A DNA stretch of 64,000 nt. Source: Antedon mediterranea. Lineage: Eukaryota; Echinodermata; Crinoidea; Comatulida; Antedonidae. The notes under the pieces are model-generated. The model did no database searches. It worked only from the letters and a program-made list of their open reading frames with translations, and was not told where the DNA came from. Below are positions 34,428-45,385 of the stretch, piece after piece. A program made the translations under genes and the position numbers. Location: NCBI RefSeq assembly GCF_964355755.1, contig NC_092675.1, forward strand, positions 6,358,312-6,422,311, read 5' to 3'. Every line of letters begins with the position of its first letter. Position 1 is the stretch's first letter.

Positions 34428-35394
34428 TGTTGTTTTTTCTTGTGTGTTTTTGTCACTAAACAGGAAACACTAAAAAGTAATTAAATATTAGTTTATGGAG
34501 TTACTGAAAGGGGTAACTGAACTTAAGCCCATGGGTGGCTCGTCCACCCCCACTTTCCCCACCTTTGACTTCTGGCCCAAAAAGACATTATAATTACAAT
34601 CTAGCCCATGTAGAAAACTGTGAGAACCCCTCTCTGTGAGATATTGTGTAGTTACTAGGCCTACGTAGCCTAGCCTACATAGGCCTAAAATGACAATGTT
34701 CACCCATAAAGGTATTTTTATACCTCTTAGATTGATCTTACAAATATTCAATCTAATCTCATAATTTTAATTAATTATAGTATAAACTACAAAAATAAAT
34801 ATTAGTAATTACGAAATAATTGAGCAGCAGGCACCTTCACGTTTCTTCCAAAATGGAAAATTCCATATATATGACATCACTCTTATTATCTCTATGCTCT
34901 TCTTATCAAAGAAACACTATCTTGCTCTTAGGTGGTTGGCCGGTTTTCATGTTTAGTTTATGACGCAGCTCCATTCGTGTAATCAAGGCAATAAATATTG
35001 ATTGTCTTTGTGTATATTTGCACGAAGATAAATAAAATCTCAGTATTAAACTATTTTTGATTCAATTTACCAATAATGTGTAACTGAAAATTTGAATGCG
35101 TTAATACAAAATCATTCATACATAACTAACTATTTATTTTCTAATTATAATTCTTCTTTTTTTTTATTTCTTCATTTATAGTGATTTGTTTCAATTTAGC
35201 TTCAAATTTTAATCTTCTCAAATATACATAGTTTTTGGTACGACTACAGTAATTACAATAACTTATTTCTGTTTAGAATTTAATCAATTGAATCAATTTA
35301 AATTTTTATATTATACTATTTCTAAAATATAATTCTTTAACAAAAGTCTAACAAACTTAATTTTAAATACTACAGTGTAAATTGTATTGATAGT

Positions 35395-35455
35395 AATATA
35401 TCTCCGTCGCTGTGGTCTGCTAGTAATATATCTCCGTCGCTGTGGTCCGCTATTT
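35395..35455. repeat. short tandem repeat
   Basis: AGTAATATATCTCCGTCGCT followed by GTGGTC(T/C)GCT occurs twice in a row. A diverged single version is at about 52125-52155. Confidence 0.7.
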
Positions 35456-35463
35456 GAAAAGCT

Positions 35464-35820
35464 TTGGATGATTTTGTACGTACTTATTATATAACATATT
35501 TAAAACAAATGACATATTATTGAACATACAGTAAAGCATTTAAAACTAATGATCTAAATAATATAATACTATACAAAAAGCTGAACATTCATTAGTGCCA
35601 TTCATTATCAACATTAGATATAAATTTTCCATTTCAATTCATTGGATGATTTTGTATGTACAGTATGGTATTTAAAACAAATGACATATTATTGAATATA
35701 TAACATACATACTGTATAAAGCATTTACAACTAATGATCTAAATTATATAATACTATACAAAAAGCTGAACATTCATTAGTGCCATTCATTATCAACCTT
35801 AGATATAAATTTTCCAATGG
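35464..35820. repeat. tandem duplication of about 178 bp
   Basis: TTGGATGATTTTGTA(C/T)GTAC to TAGATATAAATTTTCCA is present twice in direct orientation (about 35464-35641 and 35642-35820) with few differences. A related single copy lies at 52190-52300, 3' of TRIM copy 5. Confidence 0.85.
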
Positions 35821-38067
35821 TACATGATTCATTATTAGTAGATTCTTATCATTTGATTGGAGGACTGTGGGTCACATGATATTCATTAACTATTCCAATG
35901 AACTCTTGCGAGTATAATTATGCTATATTCTCGTTGAATTTTGTTATATGTGGTTCATTCTTGTTACACAATGATCAACGACCAGGCGTGAAACGAGGCT
36001 AGGTTGTGCACATTCAAAAAATCAACCTGTAGTGTGCGCCATCTATAATCCAAAATCATCAAAAAAGCATCAAAATTGAAGCGCTGCCTACTCGAACGGT
36101 TTAAGCTTTGCCTAGCCTCCAGATAAAAATATGAATGTTCCCTCTAGGAAGTGTAGACAATGGTTCTCGGAATGATAATGAGTCTGGTAAAAAGGCCTTA
36201 GAAGGACGTACTCCTATATATGCTTAATAACATTTTAAAGTATAGTGTTGTATTTTTTAAAGTCTTCAACATTATGATACTGTACTCGAGCTGTTCAACC
36301 AGTTTTCAGCCATTAAAAACAATTATTGTAGGAGGAGATAGGAAAATGCGAATTATCCTCGTATTATGGTATGCGTGTATTTTTCAAGATGGACATCCAT
36401 TAGACAGTGTAGGCCTATACCACGATCGGAAAACACCCCTATTTGGGGCAAATCGTTGAACCTAAATTCGTTTTAATTGTCAATTACTAATTATCGAACT
36501 CAATTTAATTAGTAAACAGGGTTACATCAGGTGGTTAAAATCAGTATCGAAAGTACGAACCAACTTTATATACCATCGAGTAAACATTCTAGAAATAACG
36601 CGCAATTTACCGAATTTTGCCCTTACGTAAATTTATATATAGATAATACAAGATTGTGTGTATTATAAATGTGGATGGGCGTTTATTAGATAGTTGGGTT
36701 GGGTGGGGGGATTATTATTCAAAGTGATGTTTTATTGGGGAGGTGTTGGGCATTTATTCAAATAAATACCATCCTAATAATTAATACATTATTTAATTTA
36801 AACATCTTTTGAAACTAACTTCTGCGACACAGTGGACCGTTTCGGCCCAAGAAGGAAGACATTTAATAGACGGCTTGCAACATGGGCAGACGTATCCCGG
36901 TCCTAACGGGACACAGATACCAAACCTTCACATGCGCGGTCCGATCCGAAAATAAACAAAAAACTAAAATGGCTATATAGCCACTAACGGCCAACTTAGT
37001 TAAAACCAGGAAGTTGCAAGGTGAACATGTGAACTTATCGTGAACCCGGAAATTACTTCGACCAGCGTACAATTGAAATTGAATTGAAAATATACTGATG
37101 AAATAAAAAATTTTGTTATAAAACCATTTATAATATCTTCCTAAGATAGAAATATGGAACAATAACGTAGTACTGAAAACTAATGGTATCAAATCTACGT
37201 TTCGCAGTACATCTAAGTTAGATAAGGTAGGTGTCCAAGGCGGAGATTTATACCGAAGTTTATTTATAAATACTAGTCTAGTAGAAACTACTAGACAGGA
37301 TATCCATATAGTGACTCTTATGTTTCTCACATTTCTATCATGTCTGACTACTATATCATCAGAGTTTGACATCTTACAGCATGATTTTCTAGGATATGAA
37401 ATTAAACAAGAAATATTTCTTACAAAAAACGCTGCTCGCTTATTGAAAAATATTTTTTATTTCAAATGTTTTTGAATGCGTCATTTTATTGTCACATAAT
37501 AGTTATTTTACCTGAAAAAATGTAATTTAAAGCAACAAATACTTAAATTGTCTGTCAGACAATGGTTTTGGGGTTTCTTTTCTTTTTTTATATGTGAATA
37601 AATATAATTTTTTTGTTACAGAAGTGAATACTCAATTTCTGTCACTTTAGTTAATTTTATTGCTAAGGTCAAATCTGGGGGTCACTTCATCACCCTAGAT
37701 ATTTCAATTGTGAAGTATCCTATTACAAACACAAACTTTAATGGACTGTTTCGATAATAATTCAATGAATATCTGACAGTGAATATACCAGAAATGCTTA
37801 TGGGATTTGTAATTTTAGCATGACATGTCCTAATAGACTCTTTCCCATACGTTTTTTGGGTCTACTGTAGCAGCTGGAATCAATAAATTATAGTGGAGTT
37901 TCCATTTTCACAAAACTGTCTGTCCTTAGAACTATAACTGCTGCTTGCTTTAGCTTCTGATTGAGTAGTCCTAATGGGACGTAGCGGGCTAGAGCAGCAG
38001 CGTGAAAATGTAGTCATACAGTAGCACATGAATGTGGAAAAGGGGCATAAGCAAGTTTAACTCAATA
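35821..38067. other. spacer with one weak ORF
   Basis: A minus-strand ORF of 169 codons (36863-37372) is open but matches no family that I recognise. Its hydrophobic runs are scattered and it has no paralogue in the window, so it may be chance. No other exon was seen. The segment 37430-37680 has T-rich stretches resembling 20600-20760. Confidence 0.3.
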
Positions 38068-39351
38068 TTAATCGGATTGAATGGTACCAATAGACTGGGT
38101 AATTGAAGTGAGATTTTGGTTGTTATGAAAACTGAATAACACTACTGAACTATTAGCAACAGCAGGTGCAGGAACATCAGCTTCAGCAGGGTCAATCAAT
38201 GATGGATATTGCAAAGTTTGTTGTGGATATGCAATTGGAGCCTGATGTGGATATGCAATTTGAGCCTGATGTGGATATGTGACTGGAGCTTGATGTGGAT
38301 ATGTGACTGGAGCCTGATGTTGATTTATGTTTGGAACCAGTTGATTTTGTTTTTTTGCAATCATTTTGTTAGCCTCATCCAAGATTTTACTGGCATCAAA
38401 TAAGGCTGCACTAGGCTGAGGTGCTTTGACTAACGTGTCAATGAACAATGATGTATTCTGCAGTTGCTTTATTTTCTCTTCTTTAAATTTTTTTTCTTTC
38501 TGCTGCTCATCTAAACATTTTTTAGATTTTGTGTCCAGCTCATTCAGCAATGTCCGTTCAGCCTTATCAATATTTTGACGGAGAATCTGAGCATACCGTT
38601 TTACTTCGTCTGCACATACCTTTATTGATTTCTTTTGTTTCTCAATATTTCCAATATGTATTTTTAATTCAGCCTTCATTTCCTTCTCTTCAGTGGTACA
38701 ATCATTCAATATTTTATTAGCTTCATCTTTAAATCTTTTAAATGCTGTATCAAGCTCTTGTAAATCATGTCCCTTATGAGAAACAACGGTGCATTTCATA
38801 CAAACAGGTTGGTTGCAGGTGTTACAATAAAACTCAACAGAAACACTTGTGTGTTTTGGACACATAACAGGCTTAGCGGCTGTACGTTCTGCTGCATCCA
38901 TGGCCATATACTGGTTTAATGACATCACTTTATGGTCACGACAAGGAAGAATTTTGCAATGATTCTCACCACACTGCTTACAAAGATATGCTGAACACTC
39001 CATACAGTGTGCAGTAGCTGCTTTATTACACATAACACAACTTTTCACACTTGCTACATTTTCTTTTGTTTCTTTAGTGTACTCAAGTAGTTGGTTGATG
39101 AAATAACTTGATGGTAGGCCATCCACACCATTACTTGGAACCTGGAATTCTTGACGGCACATTGGGCATGTTAACTTACCACCACTTTTTTCCACCCAAG
39201 TTTGAATGCACTTCAAGCAAAACGAGTGCTGACAGCCTAGGGTCTTAGGAGTTTGAAATACTTCATGGCATATGGAACACAGAAGAACTTTTTCACTAAT
39301 GTCATTGATCACTTCAGCAGATATGGATTTTTTTTCGTTAGCTTCTTCCAA
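38068..39351 (-). CDS. TRIM (RBCC) protein, copy 4, without an upstream ATG
   Basis: An open frame of 427 codons. RING ligands start at residue 25 when counted from the TTG at 39351. Both B-boxes, the coiled coil, DTLVKAPQPSAALFD and the tail (LFSFHNNQNLT...SIGTIQSD) are intact. The linker has five imperfect repeats of an eight-residue unit, HQAPVTYP or variants. The ATG used by the other copies aligns with ATA here (ATA TCT GCT GAA), and no in-frame ATG precedes the RING. Translation must start at an upstream exon (a TTTTTAG site lies about 18 bases before 39351) or at a non-AUG codon, or the gene is dead. The start given is the beginning of the open frame. Confidence 0.85.
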   Translation of the reverse strand: MEEANEKKSISAEVINDISEKVLLCSICHEVFQTPKTLGCQHSFCLKCIQTWVEKSGGKLTCPMCRQEFQVPSNGVDGLPSSYFINQLLEYTKETKENVASVKSCVMCNKAATAHCMECSAYLCKQCGENHCKILPCRDHKVMSLNQYMAMDAAERTAAKPVMCPKHTSVSVEFYCNTCNQPVCMKCTVVSHKGHDLQELDTAFKRFKDEANKILNDCTTEEKEMKAELKIHIGNIEKQKKSIKVCADEVKRYAQILRQNIDKAERTLLNELDTKSKKCLDEQQKEKKFKEEKIKQLQNTSLFIDTLVKAPQPSAALFDASKILDEANKMIAKKQNQLVPNINQHQAPVTYPHQAPVTYPHQAQIAYPHQAPIAYPQQTLQYPSLIDPAEADVPAPAVANSSVVLFSFHNNQNLTSITQSIGTIQSD

Positions 39352-39520
39352 TGCTAGACAGGAAACACTAAAAAGTAAATATTAATATGATGTTACCTTA
39401 TAAAGTAGTCTTGGTATTGTACATGCAAAACAAGGGCATTAACAATTACATTCTTCCCTGGTTACACTAAATCAACAAAATACTGTGGCAATAATGAACA
39501 AAACTTATCTTTTGTATAAA

Positions 39521-39743
39521 TTACTCCCCTTTCATTTACTGTCCCGATGTGAAAGCTCACTAATACAAATTGAACTCACTACATGTAACCTCTAGACATT
39601 ATCTATATTAAAACAAAATCTATACCCCTTTCACATCGCTTACACAAACACAATAACACAATGAATAACAACAGTGTTTTGTAAGGTGTTTATCCCGGTG
39701 TGTAAACTTTGGAACTTTGCTAAGCCATGTGAAAGGGGAATAA
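39521..39743. mobile_element. MITE with CCCCTTTCA ends
   Basis: TTACTCCCCTTTCA at 39521 and TGAAAGGGGAATAA ending at 39743 are inverted, with further CGATGTGAAAG/CTTTCACATCG pairing inside. About 220 bp, no coding capacity. Confidence 0.6.
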
Positions 39744-39910
39744 GAAAGGCTATGTTACAGTACCTCTATCTCTAGGGCAGGCTAACTGTAACCTTGACTT
39801 GAGGGTCTTAGTAAGTGACTAGACGTACCTCTAATTTAGGAATATATGTTACAGGTATATAATACCTAATTAGTGCGCATAAATTATAATAAGTAAACAA
39901 GTGTACATAC

Positions 39911-40032
39911 ACAGAACTGCTAGCAGCTGATTTGCTGGTACTTTTAGTAGTTTTTTGGTAGGTTTCATTAATATCAGTACATATTTGCCTGGGCCATGAT
40001 CCATCATTGTTTTTTTGTTCTACAATCAAAAC
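39911..40032 (-). CDS. USP15: USP15-like exon 5 (end of first UBL and start of linker)
   Basis: A 122-nt exon with acceptor TTTATCAG (40033-40034); the donor is probably GTATGT (39909-39910). It encodes VLIVEQKNNDGSWPR, the signature that closes the first ubiquitin-like domain of USP4/11/15, then a Ser/Thr/Lys-rich linker. It joins in frame to exon 4 (LYQGQ-VLIVEQ). The next exons would carry the catalytic Cys box (GNTC), but none was found from here to position 1. Only TRIM copies, LRP-like exons and transposons follow. Confidence 0.85.
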
Positions 40033-41010
40033 CTGATAAAAACAAATGTTCTTGTTAAGACGTACGTACAAAACATAAATCATTAATAAGTATTAAATAA
40101 TAACATTAAAAAAAGTGTAATTGAAACTACCATATTGACAAAATAGGTTGGTAGTGGTCAACCCACCAATACATTGGTGGTAGCACTGGTAAAGCTGTGG
40201 CCTCTCGCTCTCTATGGCCACCCTTGACTTGTTCTCTTGCCCCGTAACTTTGTTTTTGTGACTTTTTGTACTGTTTGGTGAACTGTCTGGGGTTTACTAA
40301 AATAGGAAGGTTCTATGGAAGATCAGAGTATTAATTAATTGTTTCCAAAGGGAGAATAGAAGGACTTTGGCCAATATCACAGAATTGTGTAACAACACAG
40401 GAAAAATTGACACTTTTTATATTGCTATTGATAATTATTTTCCCACCAAAGTAGTCGGTCACTAATTGACACACGGCAAACGGCTATGGCCATTTCCATT
40501 TACACTGGCTAAAAAACTGTGAGATGAACTCGAGTCATGCTCATTTACATTACATCGATCACCTCGGTGCTGTTAATCAAAACAACAGTACTTCGAGCGT
40601 CCATTGTAGAAAACTTTATTGATGGTTTATTGGTTGGTTTAAACACTTGAACATATCAATGATCTTGTATCAAAATATTAGAAGTGAATTTACACGCAAT
40701 TTAGTTAATTTATTAATGTAGTCCTACAGCATTAAATTTTCTTTGTGGATATATTTACATATTATCAATAAATTATTGTTAATCAATTTTTCTTTTAAAT
40801 TAAAATTTTCAGTCAGACGCACAACTTCAGATGTTGACCAAGTTGCAACATGTTCTGTTTATTGTTAGAGAAACATTGCACACAAAAATGGTAGAAAGAT
40901 ATTGCAATAAAAAAAAAAGATGATCCTTGAAAATCACAAGGGTTCAATGAATAATAACCAATTTTGATTTGCTGCATGATTGGATTAGTAAATATGTTGA
41001 ATCCACAAAC

Positions 41011-41156
41011 CTGTCCTTGGTACAGTCCTGCATCTTGTACTGTGTTATCTTTCTTTGCAAGTTGTTCATATGTATCGCTCATGTATGTATTCCCTATTCG
41101 GGCCTCACTCTTGTCTGGTATATCAAAAGTCTCCCTCATAACATTCTCAATTGTTT
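41011..41156 (-). CDS. USP15: USP15-like exon 4 (first ubiquitin-like domain)
   Basis: A 146-nt exon, acceptor AATTATAG (41157-41158), donor GTTTGT (41009-41010). It encodes [20 protein letters not shown], then YMSDTYEQL and [13 protein letters not shown], which is the ubiquitin-like domain between the DUSP and catalytic domains in USP4/11/15. The phase joins the preceding exon to give [11 protein letters not shown]. Confidence 0.92.
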
Positions 41157-41242
41157 CTATAATTTAAACAAGTTTACAAGAAACTAAATTAATAGATTAA
41201 TAGAAAAATAACACCACTGCACTAATTACCATAAGTTCTCCC

Positions 41243-42028
41243 TTAAAGGGGTGTTTAGAAAACTCAGATCTAAGATATATCAGACTTTTCTAGATCTAGA
41301 AAACTCAGATATCTGACTTTTCTAGATCTAGAAAACTCAGATATCAATATCTGAGTTTTCTAGTTCCAGAATGGAACTAGAAACTCAGATCATCATATGA
41401 TTGGTTGGTAGGTCATTTGGATCATTCCATTATTAATCAGAAGGTAGGTCATTTGAAATACTAGAGTATTATTAAAACTGATTACTGTGTACGTTTTCTT
41501 ACTAATATTGTAGAAGCGGCCTACGGCTTAAATCATAAAGAAAATACAGTGCATGTTACCGTTAAAATGTAGGCTTAAAAATTAGGTATGGAGGTACCTC
41601 CATGGTACGAGTTGGTGTGGGTACGAGTTAGTTGAGGTACGAGTTAGCCAAGTTGGGAATAGGTACGAGTTATTTTGGGTACGAGTTGACCACTTCTAGC
41701 CTAGTAGGGCCAGGTACTCTTCGCGATACTTCGCGATAGCACCCACACGTTGAGCCTTGAATTGAGTTTGCTTAGCTAGGCTAGGCCTAAATGCTAAGCA
41801 TACATTTTAAAAGGTGTATACTGTATTTCTTTATGATTTAAGTCGTAGGCTGCTACTACAAGTTACAATAATTATTATTATTAGTAAGAAAACGTATAAT
41901 ACTGTAGTATTTCAAACAAGCTACCCTCTATTAATAATGGAATGATCCTTTTGATGATCTGGGTTTTCTAGTTCCATTTTGAACTAGAAAACTCAGATAT
42001 ATCTGAGATCTGAGATCACCCCCCTTAA
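41243..42028. mobile_element. foldback/MITE in USP15-like intron 3
   Basis: The ends TTAAAGGGGTG and CACCCCCCTTAA are inverted. The arms share AGAAAACTCAGAT, GGAATGATCC-type and GTAAGAAAACGTA blocks in inverse order. The left arm has several tandem TCTAGATCTAGAAAACTCAG units. The centre (41600-41693) has six copies of the word GGTACGAGTT at irregular spacing. Confidence 0.8.
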
Positions 42029-42364
42029 AGTGATCTTTCACATATAAGTGTACTTCTGAATTACCCTCTGTTCAAGTTAATTACAGTATTACATTTTAGG
42101 ACGACCCTCATACTGTACATGGCAAAATCTGATTTGGGAGTTGGTTGTTTTTTAGCTCAACAAAGTCCTCTATTTATCATCGAGACCAGCAGCAGATTAT
42201 GACTGCACATGGTCGTACAATGGCTTAAAAATCATAAATATGAGCTTTTTGATTATATTATTCTGCAGAAAACACATCATCAAAATTCAGTAATCTTCGT
42301 AATAAGCCGGGTAAAAATGTGGAACACCAGGACTACTTAAACAAAATAACTAAATTTACTGTAC

Positions 42365-42631
42365 CAATAGTATCTCCTTTGCTAAACTTCTTGGTGACAA
42401 AATCAGTCTGACCCTGATTGCTAATCTTACAGAGCTTTAACTCCATCAAGTACACTTCTACCTTGCAATGCTTCACAATCATGCCATGTAAAACCACCTT
42501 ACGAGATATCGGCTCCTGCCCTTCTATAATACCATACCAGAGTACAAATTTTTTCCATGCAGTGGTTGGTACCAATACATAATCCAAGTCATCTATAAGG
42601 TTCTCTTTCAAAACAGAGTCTCCATTCACCA
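42365..42631 (-). CDS. USP15: USP15-like exon 3 (DUSP domain, second half)
   Basis: A 267-nt exon, acceptor ATGTTTAG (42632-42633), donor GTACAG (42363-42364). It encodes [20 protein letters not shown], then [16 protein letters not shown] and [16 protein letters not shown], the C-terminal half of the DUSP domain of USP4/11/15. DUSP domains mediate substrate or partner binding in these deubiquitinases. Phases 1-1 agree with both neighbours. Confidence 0.94.
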
Positions 42632-43269
42632 CTAAACATACAGTAATATAATGTATGATTTTTATTAAAGTTTTCCACAGTATAGAATATGTTGCATGCC
42701 ATGCCTAAATTAAGCAGCAGTTAGTTTTGTGTTGGACTACTGTAAAACATTGGTAAAAGTGCAGAAAATCAGGGACGTTTCGCCTCAGGTTTTCAGGACC
42801 TGACACTGGTGGAATGAAACATTCTAATGTTAGGCTGAAACATCCCAATTTTAGGTCAAACCAAGTGATCATCAACTATGTTGTGGGTTTTATCAAAAGA
42901 TGTTTGAACTAAACAATTATTTATATTATTTATTTCCATCCACGTAGGCTGTGCCGTTTCGTGGAGGTTCACCAATTCAGCTTGGCCTACGCTTAGTTAA
43001 GGCAGACCAAACAAGAGAACCTATTTCCTGTTATTATCATACTTTAATTTAATAATCAATAATACTGATCCAGCCAGCACATCTTCTACCCTACAGTTGG
43101 TATTTATTTATTTGCATTCTAAAACATGATTGAATGGCATTAAAACAGCAGAATAAATTAAAATAATATTACAAATCCAGTATGTCTATGTTTTTTTATA
43201 CACTGATAAATTGATAAGCAGGTTAATTATAAATTTATGTCAATGCAAAGCATTATCTTGTTTGGACTT

Positions 43270-43537
43270 TTGGGGAGGCTTCTTTTCGAGATGGGCTTCT
43301 TTTCGAGATGGGCTTCTTTTCGAGATTACGTTTGCCAATTAAAGAGGGGGCCTTCTCTTCAAAATGTTTGTGAATTGCTACTATAATAATATAATTATTT
43401 AATATATATTATTATATATTTTGATATTCACATAGTCTCGAAAAGAAGCCCATACTACTGTATCTTGAAAAGAAGCCCTGTTGGCTTGAGATTACTTATG
43501 CAAACCAAAGGGGTGGCTTCTTTTCAAGGTTTTACGG
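43270..43537. mobile_element. MITE with GGCTTCTTTTCGAGA repeats
   Basis: Three tandem GGGCTTCTTTTCGAGAT units at the left (43270-43328) are answered by inverted TCTCGAAAAGAAGCCCAT at 43435 and TTGAAAAGAAGCCC at 43466. A final GGCTTCTTTTCAAGG comes before TTTTACGG. It lies in USP15-like intron 2. Confidence 0.65.
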
Positions 43538-43641
43538 TATGGCATCCAGTTTGTAGTTTAGCTAGCTCAGCCTCATCAGTCAAATCCAGGACCACTGATC
43601 TGTTGTAACAACCTTAGGCCTACTGTGTTATATAAACGTAC

Positions 43642-43769
43642 CTGTTAAGAGCTGAGAGTTATTTACTGGTCCTGGGAAAACATTACTGTGTCCCACATTA
43701 TTCATGTCCCACCTATCATATCCAACATATTTTTTCCATTGCTTAAACCATCTACTGTCCACTAGGTAC
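43642..43769 (-). CDS. USP15: USP15-like exon 2 (DUSP domain, first half)
   Basis: A 128-nt exon, acceptor CTTAAAG (43770-43771), donor GTACGT (43640-43641). It encodes [18 protein letters not shown] and then the [13 protein letters not shown] stretch, nearly identical to vertebrate USP15/USP4 over the DUSP start. It enters in phase 2 (completing the W of KGDTW) and leaves in phase 1. Confidence 0.95.
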
Positions 43770-44365
43770 CTTTAAGAATAACACATATCGTAACGTTTGT
43801 TACATAACTTCAGCAAAATAAAACTACATAATAAGATAAAAAAAAAGTATAAAGGGAAGTTAATTACGTTTAAAAAACCCCATAAAACATCATATGATAT
43901 GGTACTGGTTACAAGAAGCACATCCTAAATTTATAAAAATTAACAACAACAAATCTTAGATAGAGTATATTTAACTTACCGGTGGACAAATTTTAATGTG
44001 CTTATTTATTTTTTTTTAAAACTAATTTAACTATTTATACATATTTCTATATTCTTTTTATCAAATATTGTAAAATACTACTTTTTAGCCTTTTGGCTGC
44101 CGTTTTATTATACATTTATAAATATCCATGTAATCAAGAAAAGAGAAATGAGACGGCAAAACTAGTTCTAGACTTAGCTAGCCTGTAAAAACTTGAGAGA
44201 GTAGAGATAGTTTCACGTTATTTACCAAAAACAAATGTAATGATACTACTAGTTTGTAATGTTTTTCAGAAGATTAACTCTTTTTCAAGTAAATCAGGGT
44301 TTTCCCCTTATTACATACATGGTATCTTGTACAAACTTACATGGTTCCTGTTCCAATGAAGATTT

Positions 44366-44985
44366 ACAGTAAGCGGCACCCTCAGGACAGGGAAATGTGG
44401 CTGCTTACGGGAGGTGGCCGCTTACAGGAGGTGACTGCTTACGGGAGGTTCTGCCGATAGAGGGCCAAAATATATATCATATTTTTCGCCATTCTTAACG
44501 CAACAGGCCTCTAAATTCTCTAGCCAATTGTATTTTATTGTTTATGGTTTAGTATTATTTATGATTTTCAGACACATTTTAAAAGCTTGTGTGCATGAAA
44601 ATGGTCGGTCAAAATCTGTGTAGTTTTCTCATCTCATCTAAAAAAACATAGGAATGTTCTTCACAGAAATGTTTTTAACACTGCAGAGTCATTTATTGTC
44701 AAAACCCCGAAAACAAAACAACACTGGGCCTACTAAAAATGTCAGGTGTAGGCCTACTAGTATTTATCTATTTATTTACTTTTAAGTAATGTAATATATG
44801 CAAGAATTATTAAAAATAGTTAAATAATTCAAACACCTAATAAATCAAACAAGAAGATTTTGCACACAAGCTTAAAAAAAAACAAACTAATAAGTACAAC
44901 AATAAAGTATCAAAATTGTATTTTTTTGGTCAAAAGTCTACACAAATTTTTCAGATGGCCGCTTACAGGGAGGTAATTTACCATA
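44366..44985. mobile_element. MITE-like element, GGCCGCTTACGGGAGG type, copy A
   Basis: The ends contain GCTTACGGGAGGTGGCCGCT (near 44400) and GATGGCCGCTTACAGGGAGG (44953). The core (GGTCGGTCAAAATCTGTGTA, GTTTTCTCATCTC) is the inverse of 47600-47640 in copy B (47357-47884). It lies in USP15-like intron 1. Confidence 0.75.
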
Positions 44986-45029
44986 CAAAAAATCTAATTC
45001 TTATCTTAGTAAAAAGGGTGGCTGCGGCT

Positions 45030-45245
45030 GTCCTAGCCTGTATTACTACACTAGGCTAGGGCCTATAAGACTAAGTAGGCCTAGGCCTAGTAAGTAGTAT
45101 AGGGCCATAGGCCTAAATATAAGGGGTAGGAGGAGGCCTAGCCTATACTAATAAGCCTAGCTAGCTAGGCCTGTGGGCTAGCCTACTAGCCCTCTAGGTA
45201 AGCCCTCCTACTAGCTAGTAGGCCTACCTATGCCTAGCTAGTAGG
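45030..45245. repeat. dense AGGCCTA/CTAGGCC patch
   Basis: About 200 bp made largely of overlapping CTAG, GGCCTA and AGCCTA words, immediately 3' of USP15-like exon 1. Comparable patches are at 18230-18310, 34655-34690 and 58830-59045. There is no fixed period, so it is not a normal microsatellite. Confidence 0.7.
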
Positions 45246-45281
45246 TTGATGATGATATGGAATTAAGTAAACCTTATTTAC

Positions 45282-45385
45282 CACGTATCACCTTTCCTTA
45301 GTGGCGTTTTAATGGAATCAAATATTTCCTCCTTCTGCTCGTTTAATTTCGGCATAGGCCTAGGCCTACCACCTCCCGCCATCAT
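45282..45385 (-). CDS. USP15: USP15-like exon 1 with start codon
   Basis: ATGATGGCGGGAGG begins at 45385. The exon encodes 34 residues from MMAGGG to LRKGDT and ends in phase 2 before a GTAAAT donor (45280-45281). KTPLRKGDT-W is the conserved lead into the DUSP domain of USP4/11/15, so the start is well placed. The 5' side is GC-richer with a GT-rich run (ACACAC on the plus strand at 45420). The promoter would lie at about 45.4-45.6 kb, next to the foldback that starts at 45581. Confidence 0.93.

Noticed and set aside
36863-37372. 169-codon minus-strand ORF
   Set aside because: No recognisable domain and no paralogue; length alone is weak evidence in this composition.
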